From Salvelinus alpinus (lineage: Eukaryota > Chordata > Actinopteri > Salmoniformes > Salmonidae), in contig NC_092120.1 of NCBI RefSeq assembly GCF_045679555.1, positions 8,855,805 to 8,919,804 on the forward strand: 64,000 bases of DNA, in the 5' to 3' direction. Under the pieces are notes generated by a model that searched no databases, was not told the origin of the DNA, and worked only from the letters and a program-made list of their open reading frames with translations. Numbering within the stretch: the first letter of the stretch is position 1; each line of letters begins with the position of its first letter. Made by a program: the position numbers and the translations under genes. Below, piece after piece: positions 25,701 through 37,348 of this stretch.

Positions 25701-27891
25701 GGGCGGCCGGCCGTCACAAGACGCGAGATTTCATCTGGAGAGAGAGGGGAGAAAGAGGTCAAAGCACAGGGTAGGGCAGTGTGAGCAGAACCAGCGGTGT
25801 CGTTTGACTTAGCAAATGAGGATCGGATGTCGTCGACCTTCTTTTCAAAATGGTTGACGAAGTCATCCGCAGAGAGGGAGGAGGGGGGGGGGGAAGAGGA
25901 TTCAGGAGGGAGGAGAAGGTGGCAAAGAGCTTCCTAGGGTTAGAGGCAGATGCTTGGAATTTAGAGTGGTAGAAAGAGACAGAAGAGGAGAATGTAGAGA
26001 GGAGGGAGTGAAAGGATGCCAGGTCCGCAGGAAGGCGAGTTTTCCTCCATTTCCGCTCGGCTGCCGGGAGCCCGGTTCTGTGAGCTCGCAATGAGTCGTC
26101 GAGCCACGGAGCAGGAGGGGAGGACCGAGCCGGCCTGGAGGATAGGGGACATAGAGAGTCAAAGGATGCAGAAAGGGAGGAGAGGAGGGTTGAGGAGGCA
26201 GAATCAGGAGATAGGTTGGAGAAGGTTTGAGCAGAGGGAAGAGATGATAGGATGGAAGAGGAGAGAGTAGCGGGGGAGAGAGAGCGAAGGTTGGGACGGC
26301 GCGATACCATCCGAGTGGGGGAAGTGTTGGATGAGAGCGAGAGGGAGAAGGATACAAGGTAGTGGTCGGAGACTTGGAGGGGAGTTGCAATGAGATTAGT
26401 GGAAGAACAGCATCTAGTAAAGATGAGGTCAAGCGTATTGCCTGCCTTGTGAGTAGGGGGGGAAGGTGAGAGGGTGAGGTCAAAAGAGGAGAGGAGTGGA
26501 AAGAAGGAGGCAGAGAGGAATGAGTCAAAGGTAGACGTGGGGAGGTTAAAGTCACCCAGAACTGTGAGAGGTGAGCCATCCTCAGGAAAGGAACTTATCA
26601 AGGCGTCAAGCTCATTGATGAACTCTCCAAGGGAACCTGGAGGGCGATAAATGATAAGGATGTTAAGCTTGAAAGGGCTGGTAACTGTGACAGCATGGAA
26701 TTCAAAGGAGGCGATAGACAGATGGGTCAGGGGAGAAAGAGAGAATGTCCACTTGGGAGAGATGAGGATCCCAGTGCCACCACCCCGCTGACCAGAAGCT
26801 CTCGGGGTGTGCGAGAACACGTGGGCAGACGAGGAGAGAGCAGTAGGAGTAGCAGTGTTATCTGTGGTAATCCATGTTTCCGTCAGTGCCAAGAAGTCGA
26901 GGGACTGGAGGGAAGCATAGGCTGAGATGAACTCTGCCTTGTTGGCCGCAGATCGGCAGTTCCAGAGGCTGCCGGAGACCTGGAACTCCACGTGGGTCGT
27001 GCGCGCTGGGACCACCAGGTTAGAGTGGCAGCGGCCACGCGGTGTGAAGCGTGGCCGCTTCAAGACCGCCCGGAAACGGCAGGTGAACTCTGCAAGTCCT
27101 CCAACGCCCCATCTCCTTCTCCCCACACAGCGTTGGCCCACTCCAGAGCTCTCCCTAAGAGGCACGAGATGAGGGCAGACACCCTGTCCCTTCCCGAGGG
27201 AGCTGGGTAAACGGTACCCAGGTATAGGTCCAGCTGTAACAGGAAACCCTGGCACCGTGCCGCCGTCCCATCATACTCCCTGTGAAGGGCGAGACACATC
27301 CCACTGGGACCGGGTACAGAAGGAGTGTGTAGTGGAGGTTCGGGTTGCGTTGTTGAAAGCGCTGGTGGACCTCCCTGTCTCTCCCAACGGTCCAGGGTCT
27401 GGATAACTTGATCCATGATGGCGCCGAGATGGTGGATTATCATCGCTTGCTCCTGGATGCGCTCCTCAACCCCTATACCAGGGGCACCTGCTCCTGCTGA
27501 CTCCATAGCAGGGTCGGGATTTCTGTAAGGGGTGCGTAACTGGTGGCAGTGAAGTCAAATGCAGGAGAGCAGAACTTGGTAAATAGCCGGAGCCGTTTAA
27601 TAAACATAACTACCGGCATACAAAAAAACAAAAAACACATGGGCACAAAACCCGTATCGCACCAGTCACACAATGCACACGTACTTACAATAAACAATTC
27701 CCGACAAGGACATGGGGGAAACAGAGGGAACATATACAACATGTAATTAGGGGATTGAAACCATGTGAGTGTGAAAATCAGACAAAACAAATGGAACATG
27801 AAAAATGTATCGGCGATGGCTAGAAGACCGGTGATTTCGACCAACACCGCCCAAACAAGGAGAGGAACCGACTTCGGTAGAAGTCGTGACA
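22783..27891 (-). mobile_element. Ty3/Gypsy LTR retrotransposon fossil, incomplete
   Basis: Reading on the minus strand, one LTR of about 368 bp (27524-27891, starting TGTCACGAC) is followed by gag, which starts near 27506 and continues beyond a LINE insertion (24027-27061). Next come a CCHC zinc knuckle (CTICGCRGHTAGRC), an aspartic protease-like region (LVDPGAAGNFID), and the beginning of the reverse transcriptase (FFVKKKDGGLRPCIDYQD) at the left end. No second LTR is seen. The copy is broken, with several breaks in addition to the LINE insertion. With a single LTR its age cannot be estimated from the sequence; the reading frames are still readable, so it is not very ancient. Confidence 0.85.
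24027..27061 (-). mobile_element. L2/RSg-1-like LINE inserted in the Gypsy fossil
   Basis: The minus strand encodes an AP endonuclease (ALTETWITTD, IYRPPGS, LGDFNLPT, SDHYLVSFSL; about 25900-27000) and then a reverse transcriptase (NYRPVSLLSFLSKTLE, LLDLSAAFDTVN, GVPQGSVLGPLLF, and YADDTQL at the active site) up to the stop at 24188. The 3' tail reads tgtaagtcgctctggataag and ends atgacttaaatgtaaatg. The 5-bp target duplication aagac lies at 24022-24026 and 27062-27066. The frame changes once, in the C/G homopolymer at about 25879-25890, between endonuclease and RT. The 5' end is probably slightly truncated. It is otherwise well preserved. Confidence 0.9.
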
Positions 27892-29179
27892 CTGTCTTTT
27901 CCTCTAAGGGAAGCAATGGTATGTTGGGTTAGAGTCTCAGCGTTGCTTTACTCATAGATTGGTTCGCTGTTGTGTATAACTGACCGCTCACTCTGTATAA
28001 CTGACTGCTCGGTTACTTGGGGATATATTGATCTATCGATTTTAAAGGCTTAATTTAAACTGTTGTCCGGCTTCTACATATTATCATGGTTTTGACGGTA
28101 GGAAAAAGAGAAATTATCTCCCAATGCGTCCCATCGGGTATGTGAATGCGCCAAAAGCCACACAAATGTAAAATACAATGATATACAAACGATAAAACAA
28201 AAACATTGTGTGTCCCTCACATGAATTGTTTTTTATCCCTTTTTTTTACCCGATACCCCCAATTGCCCTTTACCCACTCCCATATCCTGTCATTTTGTCT
28301 TTCTTTGTGATTGTAACACATATACAGGTAGACCAGAGGAGCCACATCACTGATTGGCAATTGACTGGCAACCTTAGAAGCACCTGCTGCTCACTGGTTG
28401 TTCATATGCAAAAGTTGTTCCTGATTTAATTTTTTTTTACCTACACTCTGGAGAAGGCTGTTAACCCGAAACATCTTTGTATGCTATCCTGATTCAGTAA
28501 AATGTTTTTAATTTTTAAGAAGTCATCTTTTGGCGGGATCCTTTTGAATGCAGACCCATCACTTTTTTTACTTATCTGATGCTTTTTAGTGAAATGTAAG
28601 TTTAAAAAAAATGTTAGCATGTGTTCTAGATTTTGTCCTTTGTTGGTTAGGGTTCTTTGTTGGTTATCTGTAATTACATTAGCGGTATCAGAGCATGACC
28701 TTTCCACAAATTTAAAAGCTCTGCCTGCAATTAGCTCTTTTTGAAACCAGTTCAGTAATGCTGCTTATTGCAAAATTGTGTAAAAATGTTTACTTGGCAC
28801 AATCTTCTGGCTTTGTCTTCCTTTATTTTCATTATCTATATTCAGATTACACAAAACCGTGTGGCTGGCTCAACCCCAAAAAATACCTTGTTGTCAATGA
28901 TATTGTCATATGTGTGAAGTTGTGGTTTTATATCGCTAAGCAGGCCTGTCAACAGGAAGAGGTAAACAGCTATCTATCTTTGTGTGTTTAGGTCACTGGG
29001 CTGTTTTAGACTGTAGCTACGTCCCTGTAGTAGGTGAGCCTATTCTAACAGAACTAAGTATACCAAAGGACAGTTTATCATTTCTTACTTTCAGGGCCAG
29101 TTCCAGGTATAAGCTACATCAGCGGTCGCTTAGGGCCCAAGGCAGCTAGGGGGCCCCCGACCATATATATATATATATA
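27892..29179. other. no gene seen; possible Penelope-like remnant at about 28440-28500
   Basis: Only short ORFs are present. At 28446-28475 ctctggagaaggctgttaac and cgaaacatc resemble a degenerate hammerhead-type core of Penelope-like elements, but the CUGANGA box is altered. An AT run lies at 29163-29179. Confidence 0.3.
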
Positions 29180-29922
29180 CAGTGCATTCAGAAAGCGTCA
29201 CGTCTGACAAAACCTGGCACCCTCCCTACGGTAAAGCATGGTCGTGGCAGCATCATGCTGTGGGGATGTTTTCAGCGGCAGGGACTGGGAGACAGGATCA
29301 GTCAGGGTCGAGGGAAAAACTAATGGAGCAAAGTACAGAGAGATCCTTGATGAAAAGCTGCACCAGACCGCTCAGGTTTTATCGTTCCCTTGCTGCCACA
29401 GCTTGGGGTGAAGGTTCACCTTCCAACAGGACAATGACCCTAAGCACACAACCAAGGCAACGCAGGAGTTGCTTCGGGACAAGTCTCAATGTCCTTGAGT
29501 GGCACAGCCAGAGCCCGGACTTGAACCCGATTGAACATCTCTGGAGAGACCTGAAAATAGCTGTGCAGCAACGCTCCCTATCCAACCTGACATACTGTTG
29601 CTTGAGAGGATCTGCAGAGAAGAATGGGAGAAACTCCCCCAATACAGATGTGCCAAGCTTGTAGCGTCTTACCCAAGAAGAATCGAGGCAGTAATCGCTG
29701 CCAAAGTGCTTCAACAAAGCACTGAGTAAAGGGTCTAAATATTTATTTAAGTTTTTGATTTTTAAAACATTTGCCCCCCCAAAAAAACTTTGCTTTGTCA
29801 TTATGGGGTATTGTGTGTTGATTGATGAAGAAAAAAAACAATTTAATCAACTTTAGAATAAGGCTGTAACATGACAAAATGTGGAAAAAGTCAAAGGGTC
29901 TGAATACTTTCTGAATGCACTG
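29180..29922 (+). mobile_element. internally deleted Tc1-like element (43258 family)
   Basis: The left end is cagtgcattcagaaag, after which the sequence jumps into the middle of the transposase (the [13 protein letters not shown] region near 29235). The region continues through [15 protein letters not shown]-like and [13 protein letters not shown] codons, and the right end is ctttctgaatgcactg. The first catalytic Asp and the DNA-binding domain are lost, and the frame is broken. Confidence 0.85.
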
Positions 29923-29928
29923 TATATA

Positions 29929-31075
29929 CACTGCTCAAAAAATAAAGGGAACACTTAAACAACACAATGTAACTCCAAGTCAATCACACTTCTGTGAAAT
30001 CAAACTGTCCACTTAGGAAGCAACACTGATTGACAATAAATTTCACATGCTGTTGTGCAAATGGAATAGACAAAAGGTGGAAATTATAGGCAATTAGCAA
30101 GACACCCCCAATAAAGGAGTGATTCTGCAGGTGGTGACCACAGACCACTTCTCAGTTCCTATGCTTCCTGGCTGATGTTTTGGTCACTTTTGAATGCTGG
30201 CGGTGCTCTCACTCTAGTGGTAGCATGAGACGGAGTCTACAACCCACACAAGTGGCTCAGGTAGTGCAGCTCATCCAGGATGGCACATCAATGCGAGCTG
30301 TGGCAAGAAGGTTTGCTGAGTCTGTCAGCGTAGTGTCCAGAGCATGGAGGCGCTACCAGGAGACAGGCCAGTACATCAGGAGACGTGGAGGAGGCCGTAG
30401 GAGGGCAACAACCCAGCAGCAGGACCGCTACCTCCGCCTTTGAGCAGGAGGAGCACTGCCAGAGCCCTGCAAAATGACCTCCAGCAGGCCACAAATGTGC
30501 ATGTGTCAGCATGGCCTGCTGGAGGTCATTTTGCAGGGCTCTGGCAGTGCTCCTCCTGCTCAAAGGCAGAGGTAGCGGTCCTGCTGCTGGGTTGTTGCCC
30601 TCCTACGGCCTCCTCCACGTCTCCTGATGTACTGGCCTGTCTCCTGGTAGCGCCTCCATGCTCTGGACACTACGCTGACAGACACAGCAAACCTTCTTGC
30701 CACAGCTCGCATTGATGTGCCATCCTGGATGAGCTGCACTACCTGAGCCACGTGTGTGGGTTGTAGACTCCGTCTCATGCTACCACTAGAGTGAGAGCAC
30801 CGCCAGCATTCAAAAGTGACCAAAACATCAGCCAGGAAGCATAGGAACTGAGAAGTGGTCTGTGGTCACCACCTGCAGAATCACTCCTTTATTGGGGGTG
30901 TCTTGCTAATTGCCTATAATTTCCACCTTTTGTCTATTCCATTTGCACAACAGCATGTGAAATTTATTGTCAATCAGTGTTGCTTCCTAAGTGGACAGTT
31001 TGATTTCACAGAAGTGTGATTGACTTGGAGTTACATTGTGTTGTTTAAGTGTTCCCTTTATTTTTTTGAGCAGTG
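29929..31075. mobile_element. Tc1-derived foldback element: 1.15 kb near-perfect palindrome
   Basis: The left arm (29929-30490) and right arm (30513-31075) are inverted copies of about 562 bp around a 22-bp centre (30491-30512). Each arm starts at the terminal cactgctcaaaa next to TA. Each carries the 5' part of one transposase gene: ORFs at 30180-30443 (+) and 30560-30823 (-) encode almost identical 87-residue peptides with a helix-turn-helix ([11 protein letters not shown]) and a basic tail ([19 protein letters not shown]). No catalytic domain is present, so movement would need help from another element. Confidence 0.93.
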
Positions 31076-32046
31076 TATATATAAGGTTTAGGAACTCTGG
31101 TCTCAACTTAATATTGAGAGTAAGAATACAGCAGGTACAATTTTGAAATTTGGTTGTGCATCAGCAGTTTTTCTCTTGTTATGTCACTGACAATCACTCA
31201 ATAGCCATGTCAGCTACCAATTTTTGGATAGTTAGTCTAGCCAGCTATCTAAACTTGTAGTAGTCATGGCCGAAGACCGACCGGGCATGCAGGGCACTTG
31301 CCCAGGGGCTCTGACCTCCAGGGGGCCACCATAGGTTTTCTTAGTCATTCTCACTCAGAAATCATATTTGCATGGCATAAGTCATTACAAAATGTGTTGA
31401 TTTGCAGGAAATTTGCTTTAAAATGTACTTTTCTTCTCTCTTCCCCATGTCAAAGTGAGTAGAATTTCAAGAAATGTGTTATAAAATTTCAGAACTAAAA
31501 AATAGCAGAACTTGCAACATTTTCATCACACACCATGGCAGAATGTGTAGAATTGCATGAAATTAACTGGCTCCATGTTTTGGGGGCCACTAAAATGTTA
31601 GAGCCAGTCCGGTATTGTTTTACTGTAGGTATTTACTGGCTCACTTCAATAAAAAAAAGGTTGGTTTAAGGTTGGTGTGTGCTTCTGTACAGAGCGCTGT
31701 TTTAAGTATTAAATATCATAGCAGGTAAAGCAGACAAATGTGTTATAATCTAAATGTCCTCTGCATCCCGATTATAATGATCAATATAAAACATGTTACA
31801 ATACTGCAGTGAATCACATTAGGATGACATTTTGTGTACACATTGTATGGCACCAGCAGTGTTACTCTTTGTGGTGAGATAAGTTGCTAACAGGAGTAAG
31901 AGATATTGGTCTGTGGTGGCACCATCATTCACATATTCTCTAGCACTGACACATGGGAACATAGGTCACTGAGTATATCTTGATTACATTATCTTGGAAG
32001 TACTTTAATTTGCCTCATGCAGGAGGGGATGAAGTTACTGTAATAC
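31076..32046. other. no gene seen; probable unclassified repeat
   Basis: The stretch 31265-31620 (gggcatgcagggcacttgcc, ggcagaatgtgtagaattgc, gggggccactaaaatgttag) reads like an interspersed repeat. Related ggggcccc-type sequence lies at 29095-29165, left of the inserted Tc1 elements. I cannot assign a family. Confidence 0.3.
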
Positions 32047-32052
32047 ATTTAT
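32047..32052 (-). terminator. candidate poly(A) signal of the receptor pseudogene
   Basis: AATAAA on the minus strand, 400 bp beyond the receptor stop codon. Inferred from position only. Confidence 0.3.
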
Positions 32053-32449
32053 TTACATAGAATCAAAAAGTATTACTGTATTTACATACAGTATGTGTGC
32101 TAGCAGATTTATAATACATTTTAAGAGAAAAGATAACTTTGCAAAATGTGCCAAAAACTTCAAATAGACATTCAAATAGACATACTGTACTAGACAAAAT
32201 GCTATACAAAGGGAAATTAAATGGTTTGTGGAATTTATAGTGATTGGGTTGATTTCTGTAAAAATCATCGCCCTGATGGGAAACTCTGAGATGAGTGACA
32301 ATTTCCTGACTTCGCCATGCACCTGGATCAGAGCCTATTATTTCCGGATGATTGTATTTGACACTGGATTTGGTATTTACATGTGATGATGTGATGTCAG
32401 ATGTATTTGTCTTTACAGTTAAGTTGCTGTTCACACGGCAGTAGACCTC

Positions 32450-34346
32450 TCATCCACGCTGGTGGTCTGTGAGTAAATAGATCCTGTCCTCTAAGGCTCT
32501 GAAGTCCCGGGGCAGGTAGTACTTCATGAACTGACACATCCTGCAGGGAGCCTTGTTTATCAGTCTTATGAGAGGCCTTCTAAACTTCTGCCCCACAAAC
32601 ACATAGAGGATGGGATTCAGGCAGCTTTGGGAGTAGGCCATGGCCTCTGTGATCTGTAGAGTGAGTCTGATGGCTTTGCTACTCTCACAGCTTGAGTAGA
32701 CCTCACTTAACTCCAAGGCCTTGAAAAATGAGTCCTGCAGCAGAAAAACACCACAACCACAATGAGAATGAGTCTGATGGCCTGCTTTTTGGAGGATGGA
32801 TTACTGAGCAGCCTTCTCACTATCTGTGTGTAGCAGAACCCCATGATGACGAGGGGGATTAGCAGACTAAGTGTGTTCATTTTGAAAAGGCCAAAAATTC
32901 CCCAAGGGTGTCCATCATAGACGGGTGACAATTTTCTTTCTCATTGTTTTTCTCCACTTTAAGAGACAGTGCCTCAGGAAACGAGGCCAGGAATCCAGCC
33001 AGCCAGGTCACGATGGCAGCGATGGCCCCGTACTTCCGTGTTCTGGCTCTCATGGCGTACACAGCATGGGCTATGGCCAGGTACCTGTCCACACTCATCA
33101 GGGTGATGAAGAAGATGCCACTGTAGAAGCCAACGTGGTAGGTGCTGAGGACCACTTTGCACATGACGTCACCAAACACCCACTGATCTGTAGCGGGGTG
33201 GGCCAGGAAAGGCAAGGTGCAGACCAGGAGCAGGTCAGCCAAGGCCAGGTTCAGAAGACACACGTCAGGCATGCTGCATAGTTTCCCCCCCAGGAGGATG
33301 ACCCACAAGACCAGAACGTTCCCCAGAAACCCCAGGATGAAGAAGAGGGAGAACAGCACTGGCAGGAAGCTGGCTCCGTGTGCCTTGTACTTGCAAACGC
33401 CATCGTCATTGTTATTGTAGTCGTATGTGGTTACTTCAAATGCGTCTGCAAAATGTGTGCTGTAAAAGATCAGACGAGGAGAATGAACCAAGCAGCAATG
33501 ATAAGAATGAGCATTCTTAAAGCCACAATCTGAAAGTTGTGCTTATTATCAAAATGTGGTCCACCAACAACAATATTTACAGTACAGTGGAGTAAATGCA
33601 AATAGTACTTTATTTCTATCAGCAACATTTCATTTTTTAAAACATGATTGGAAGATTGGGGCAGAAATCTTGTAACACCAATTTCACTCTTTCCTCAAAA
33701 TGAGTGTTTCTATAAGTCAATACATTTTAGTCCTTTACTTACCCATATGCATAACTGGATGAGTTCTCATATGCATAACTGGATGAATTCCCATTCTCAA
33801 CACTCACAGAGCTGAAGGGACCGGTTGTGGTGTTCCCCCTGAAATTCATTACCAATGATTTGAGCTTCTCAATTACAGGCGCATGTATCAATGGCCCATT
33901 TTGTACAGCAGAACATATGACATTACATTATTTACAGCAATGATGTAATTATTATAAGTTATTATGATAAATGTATTAATTGATGACACTATTAATATTC
34001 AAATAGAGCTATTTGTCAAGTAAAAAATATAAAGTCCCACCCTGCCGTGGTGTGAACAGGATATCCAGTGATATTCATCCCTGAAATAAAATGTAAAAAA
34101 TGACCACTGAAATTGTTTTGATTATTCATTGCTAATTACAGGACTGCAATTCATTTTATGAAAGTTGCTAATAAAATTATGTTAAAAAATGTATAAAATA
34201 ATAATAACTTGAATGTTATTAGCCTGATGTCTGCAGAGACACTATGTTGAAGATTCAAGATACTGTACAGCACAGCAGAGTAACTTTTGCAAAGCATCCT
34301 GAAGCCAACCCTCACATACAGTAAGCATAATATACTCACTGTTCAT
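32450..34346 (-). pseudogene. CC-type chemokine receptor pseudogene, four exons
   Basis: Minus-strand exons at 34340-34346 (ATG AAC A), 34041-34080, 33743-33838 and 32450-33459 have good AG/GT borders and agreeing phases. The N-terminal segment MNRMNITGYPVHTTAGG leads into a Ser/Tyr repeat. The last exon encodes the seven-helix body: TM1 LGNVLVLWVIL, TM2 LLNLALADLLLVC, the TM3 Cys, DRYLAIAHAV, the ECL2 Cys (ENCHP) and NPILYVFVGQKF in TM7. The body is broken twice: a frame change near 32930 in ECL2, and loss of the WTPYN segment at the TM6 end near 32735. A functional 7TM receptor cannot be made unless these are assembly errors. It belongs to the CCR1/2/3/5-like group; the exact orthologue is uncertain. 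Confidence 0.8.
33743..33838 (-). other. N-terminal exon with tandem Ser/Tyr repeat (receptor pseudogene)
   Basis: This 96-nt exon (acceptor tttcag, donor gtaagt; phase 2 on both sides) encodes GNTTTGPFSSVSV followed by ENGNSSSYAYENSSSYAY. A 24-bp segment is duplicated in tandem. Tyrosines in receptor N-termini are often sulfated and bind chemokines, and each NSSS is a possible N-glycosylation site. Confidence 0.7.
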
Positions 34347-35049
34347 CTGGGTTGAGTTGTCTGTCTGAGGGTTATACACACTGGTGTGACAGTAGTTCCG
34401 GGGACTGCAGGGACTCGTAACAAGGTGGGTTATTAAGGGAACCTATGTCTGCAGTTTTTTTTTTCTCCAACAGATGTCTTTGGTGGGGGTGGATGTGGTG
34501 TGGGGTAGATGTGGCCAAACTTTACTGCATTGCTGAATGCAGATTTAAATCCAAATGGCATGCATTTGTACCTGCACATCCCCTGTGCATCATGAATGCT
34601 TGGACCACTACAGGAAGCTGGAGGAATCCATGCTGCAGGTGTAGTTTATTGAACACTGTGGACCCTTTTTCAAGATCATCAATGCATTATCTTATTTGAA
34701 CAGAGGAGTGTCACTTCTCCCAAAGGCTTGATCTGTGCTGCAGACATGTTCACCACCAAGCAGGATATCCTGTAGATGATGCAAACTCATAGTGCTGCTC
34801 AAGCAACTAACTTTACTGAGAAGTAGTTAGCTGGACACTTTGAAATAATTTTGCATCATGACTGAGAGATGCATTAGTTCTAGCATCATTGCTAGCATTC
34901 AATTATCAAAATATGGTGACTGCTGATATAATTCCTGTCTTTGAACAATTGAAATAAATTCTATGATGACTAGATTGATATGTGAGTTTTCTGGATCAAA
35001 ACCATTCAAAGTAAACCTACTGTAAAGAAGATTTGAACCTATTGATATA
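34347..35049. other. upstream region of the receptor pseudogene; no other gene seen
   Basis: The first exon probably extends into 34347-34430 as 5' UTR. Beyond that I see no repeat or gene. Confidence 0.4.
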
Positions 35050-36604
35050 CAGTGGGGCAAAAAAGTATTTAGTCAGCCACCAATTGTGCAAGTTCTCCCA
35101 CTTAAAAAGATGAGAGAGGCCTGTAATTTTCATCATAGGTACACTTCAACTATGACAGACAAAATGACAAAAAAAATCCAGAAAATCACATTGTAGGATT
35201 TTTAATGAATTTATTTGCAAATTATGGTGGAAAATAAGTATTTGGTCACCTACAAACAAGCAAGATTTCTGGCTCTCACAGACCTGTAACTTCTTCTTTA
35301 AGAGGCTCCTCTGTCCTCCACTCGTTACCTGTATTAATGGCACCTGTTTGAACTTGTTATCAGTATAAAAGACACCTGTCCACAACCTCAAACAGTCACA
35401 CTCCAAACTCCACTATGGCCAAGACCAAAGAGCTGTCAAAGGACACCAGAAACAAAATTGTAGACCTGCACCAGGCTGGGAAGACTGAATCTGCAATAGG
35501 TAAGCAGCTTGGTTTGAAGAAATCAACTGTGGGAGCAATTATTAGGAAATGGAAGACATACAAGACCACTGATAATCTCCCTCGATCTGGGGCTCCACGC
35601 AAGATCTCACCCCGTGGGGTCAAAATGATCACAAGAACGGTGAGCAAAAATGCCAGAACCACACGGGGGGACCTAGTGAATGACCTGCAGAGAGCTGGGA
35701 CCAAAGTAACAAAGCCTACCATCAGTAACACACTACGCCGCCAGGGACTCAAATCCTGCAGTGCCAGACGTGTCCCCCTGCTTAAGCCAGTACATGTCCA
35801 GGCCTGTCTGAAGTTTGAATGTCATATGGTCAGATGAAACCAAAATAGAACTTTTTGGTAAAAACTCAACTCGTTGTGTTTGGAGGACAAGGAATGCTGA
35901 GTTGCATCCAAAGAACACCATACCTACTGTGAAGCATGGGGGTGGAAACATCATGCTTTGGGGCTGTTTTTCTGCAAAGGGACCAGGACGACTGATCCGT
36001 GTAAAGGAAAGAATGAATGGGGCCATTTATCGTGAGATTTTGAGTGAAAACCTCCTTCCATCAGCAAGGGCATTGAAGATGAAACGTGGCTGGGTCTTTC
36101 AGCATGACAATGATCCCAAACACACCACCCGGGCAACGAAGGAGTGGCTTCGTAAGAAGCATTTCAAGGTCCTGGAGTGGCCTAGCCAGTCTCCAGATCT
36201 CAACCCCATAGAAAATCTTTGGAGGGAGTTGAAAGTCTGTGTTGCCCAGCAACAGCCCCAAAACATCACTGCTCTAGAGGAGATCTGCATGGAGGAATGG
36301 GCCAAAATACCAGCAAGTGTGTGAAAACCTTGTGAAGACTTACAGAAAACGTTTGACCTCTGTCATTGCCAACAAAGGGTATATAAAAAAGTATTGAGAT
36401 AAACTTTTGTCTATTTATTTTCCACCATAATTTGCAAATAAATTCATTAAAAATCCTACAATGTGATTTTCAGAATTTTTTTTCTCTCATTTTGTCTGTC
36501 ATAGTTGAAGTGTACCTATGATGAAAATTACAGGCCTCTCTCATTTTTTTAAGTGGGAGTACTTGCACAATTGGTGGCTGACTAAATACTTTTTTGCCCC
36601 ACTG
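35050..36604 (+). mobile_element. Tc1-like transposon with near-complete transposase, two frame breaks
   Basis: The ends cagtggggcaaaaaagtatt and complement are flanked by TA. The transposase starts at 35415 ([20 protein letters not shown]) with a paired-type DNA-binding domain and [10 protein letters not shown]. Compared with the copy at 39481, a 38-bp segment is missing at about 35817, just before the first catalytic Asp ([12 protein letters not shown]). The second frame carries [16 protein letters not shown] and [11 protein letters not shown] up to 36324. A further small loss near 36314 (accagcaagtg) removes the normal C-terminus. Confidence 0.92.
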
Positions 36605-36759
36605 TAGCAGGATTGTTGTCTGTTAAATCTTTGAATTTAGCATCTTCAACTGAATAAAATATATTGTGGAGCAGACTGGAGTATAGGGGTATACAGCAGC
36701 AGCATAAAATGACAACACAATGCAGAACAAATATGTTTGAGTACAACAAAATTCACAGG

Positions 36760-37348
36760 TTGATTTATTGAGAAAACCCTCCAGAAAGGAACACAAAAAC
36801 CTACTCAGCCAACAAAAGTTCAAATTCCTGACTCGAAGTCCAAGTTCAATTTAATACCAAAACAGGTCCTCAATCAAAGGACGGTCAAAATTCTACCAAA
36901 ATAATATTTGGCCAGAAAATGTAGCCAATGAGTAGCCAGATAGCCACTGGCCATCAAGCAGCAGTCCTCTGGCCACAACCCTGCTCATGGTTGTGTTTTA
37001 ATGTTATAACAAAAATGTGTGCATACAATAAGGATAAAAGTTTAGATAATCTCTATGCAAAACATATTGATATTATGCTATAGCAAAATTTTGTGCAGGC
37101 CTGTACTGTACATGAAATAAGTACATGGGTAATCAAAACATAAACAGCCCATCACCCTTTAGCAAATAGTCAGAGCTCATCAAAATACATTTAAAGTTAA
37201 ATATTATACAGTTACACTTAATTTAAATGCAAGTCTGTGTTCAGAAGAATACTTCATTATTCCATACGAACAGAAATTGGTCTTCTGCTCAATGAAAATG
37301 CATCAAACAGGTTTTCAGCAGTGGAAGTATTGTCTTTCAGCAGTACAA
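36760..37348 (-). other. probable 3' UTR of the receptor gene at 37349
   Basis: AT-rich sequence downstream of the stop codon; a minus-strand AATAAA (about 36765-36770) is a candidate poly(A) signal. No other feature is seen. Confidence 0.35.

Noticed and set aside
25759-27255. A 498-residue fused protein starting in the Gypsy part
   Set aside because: The first residues come from the flanking fossil read in a chance frame; the LINE starts at 27061.
30180-30823. Two small DNA-binding genes in opposite orientation
   Set aside because: They are the same transposase N-terminus on the two arms of the palindrome.
32053-32434. Minus-strand ORFs of 89 and 123 residues downstream of the receptor pseudogene
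   Set aside because: They have no recognisable domain and lie in its AT-rich 3' region.
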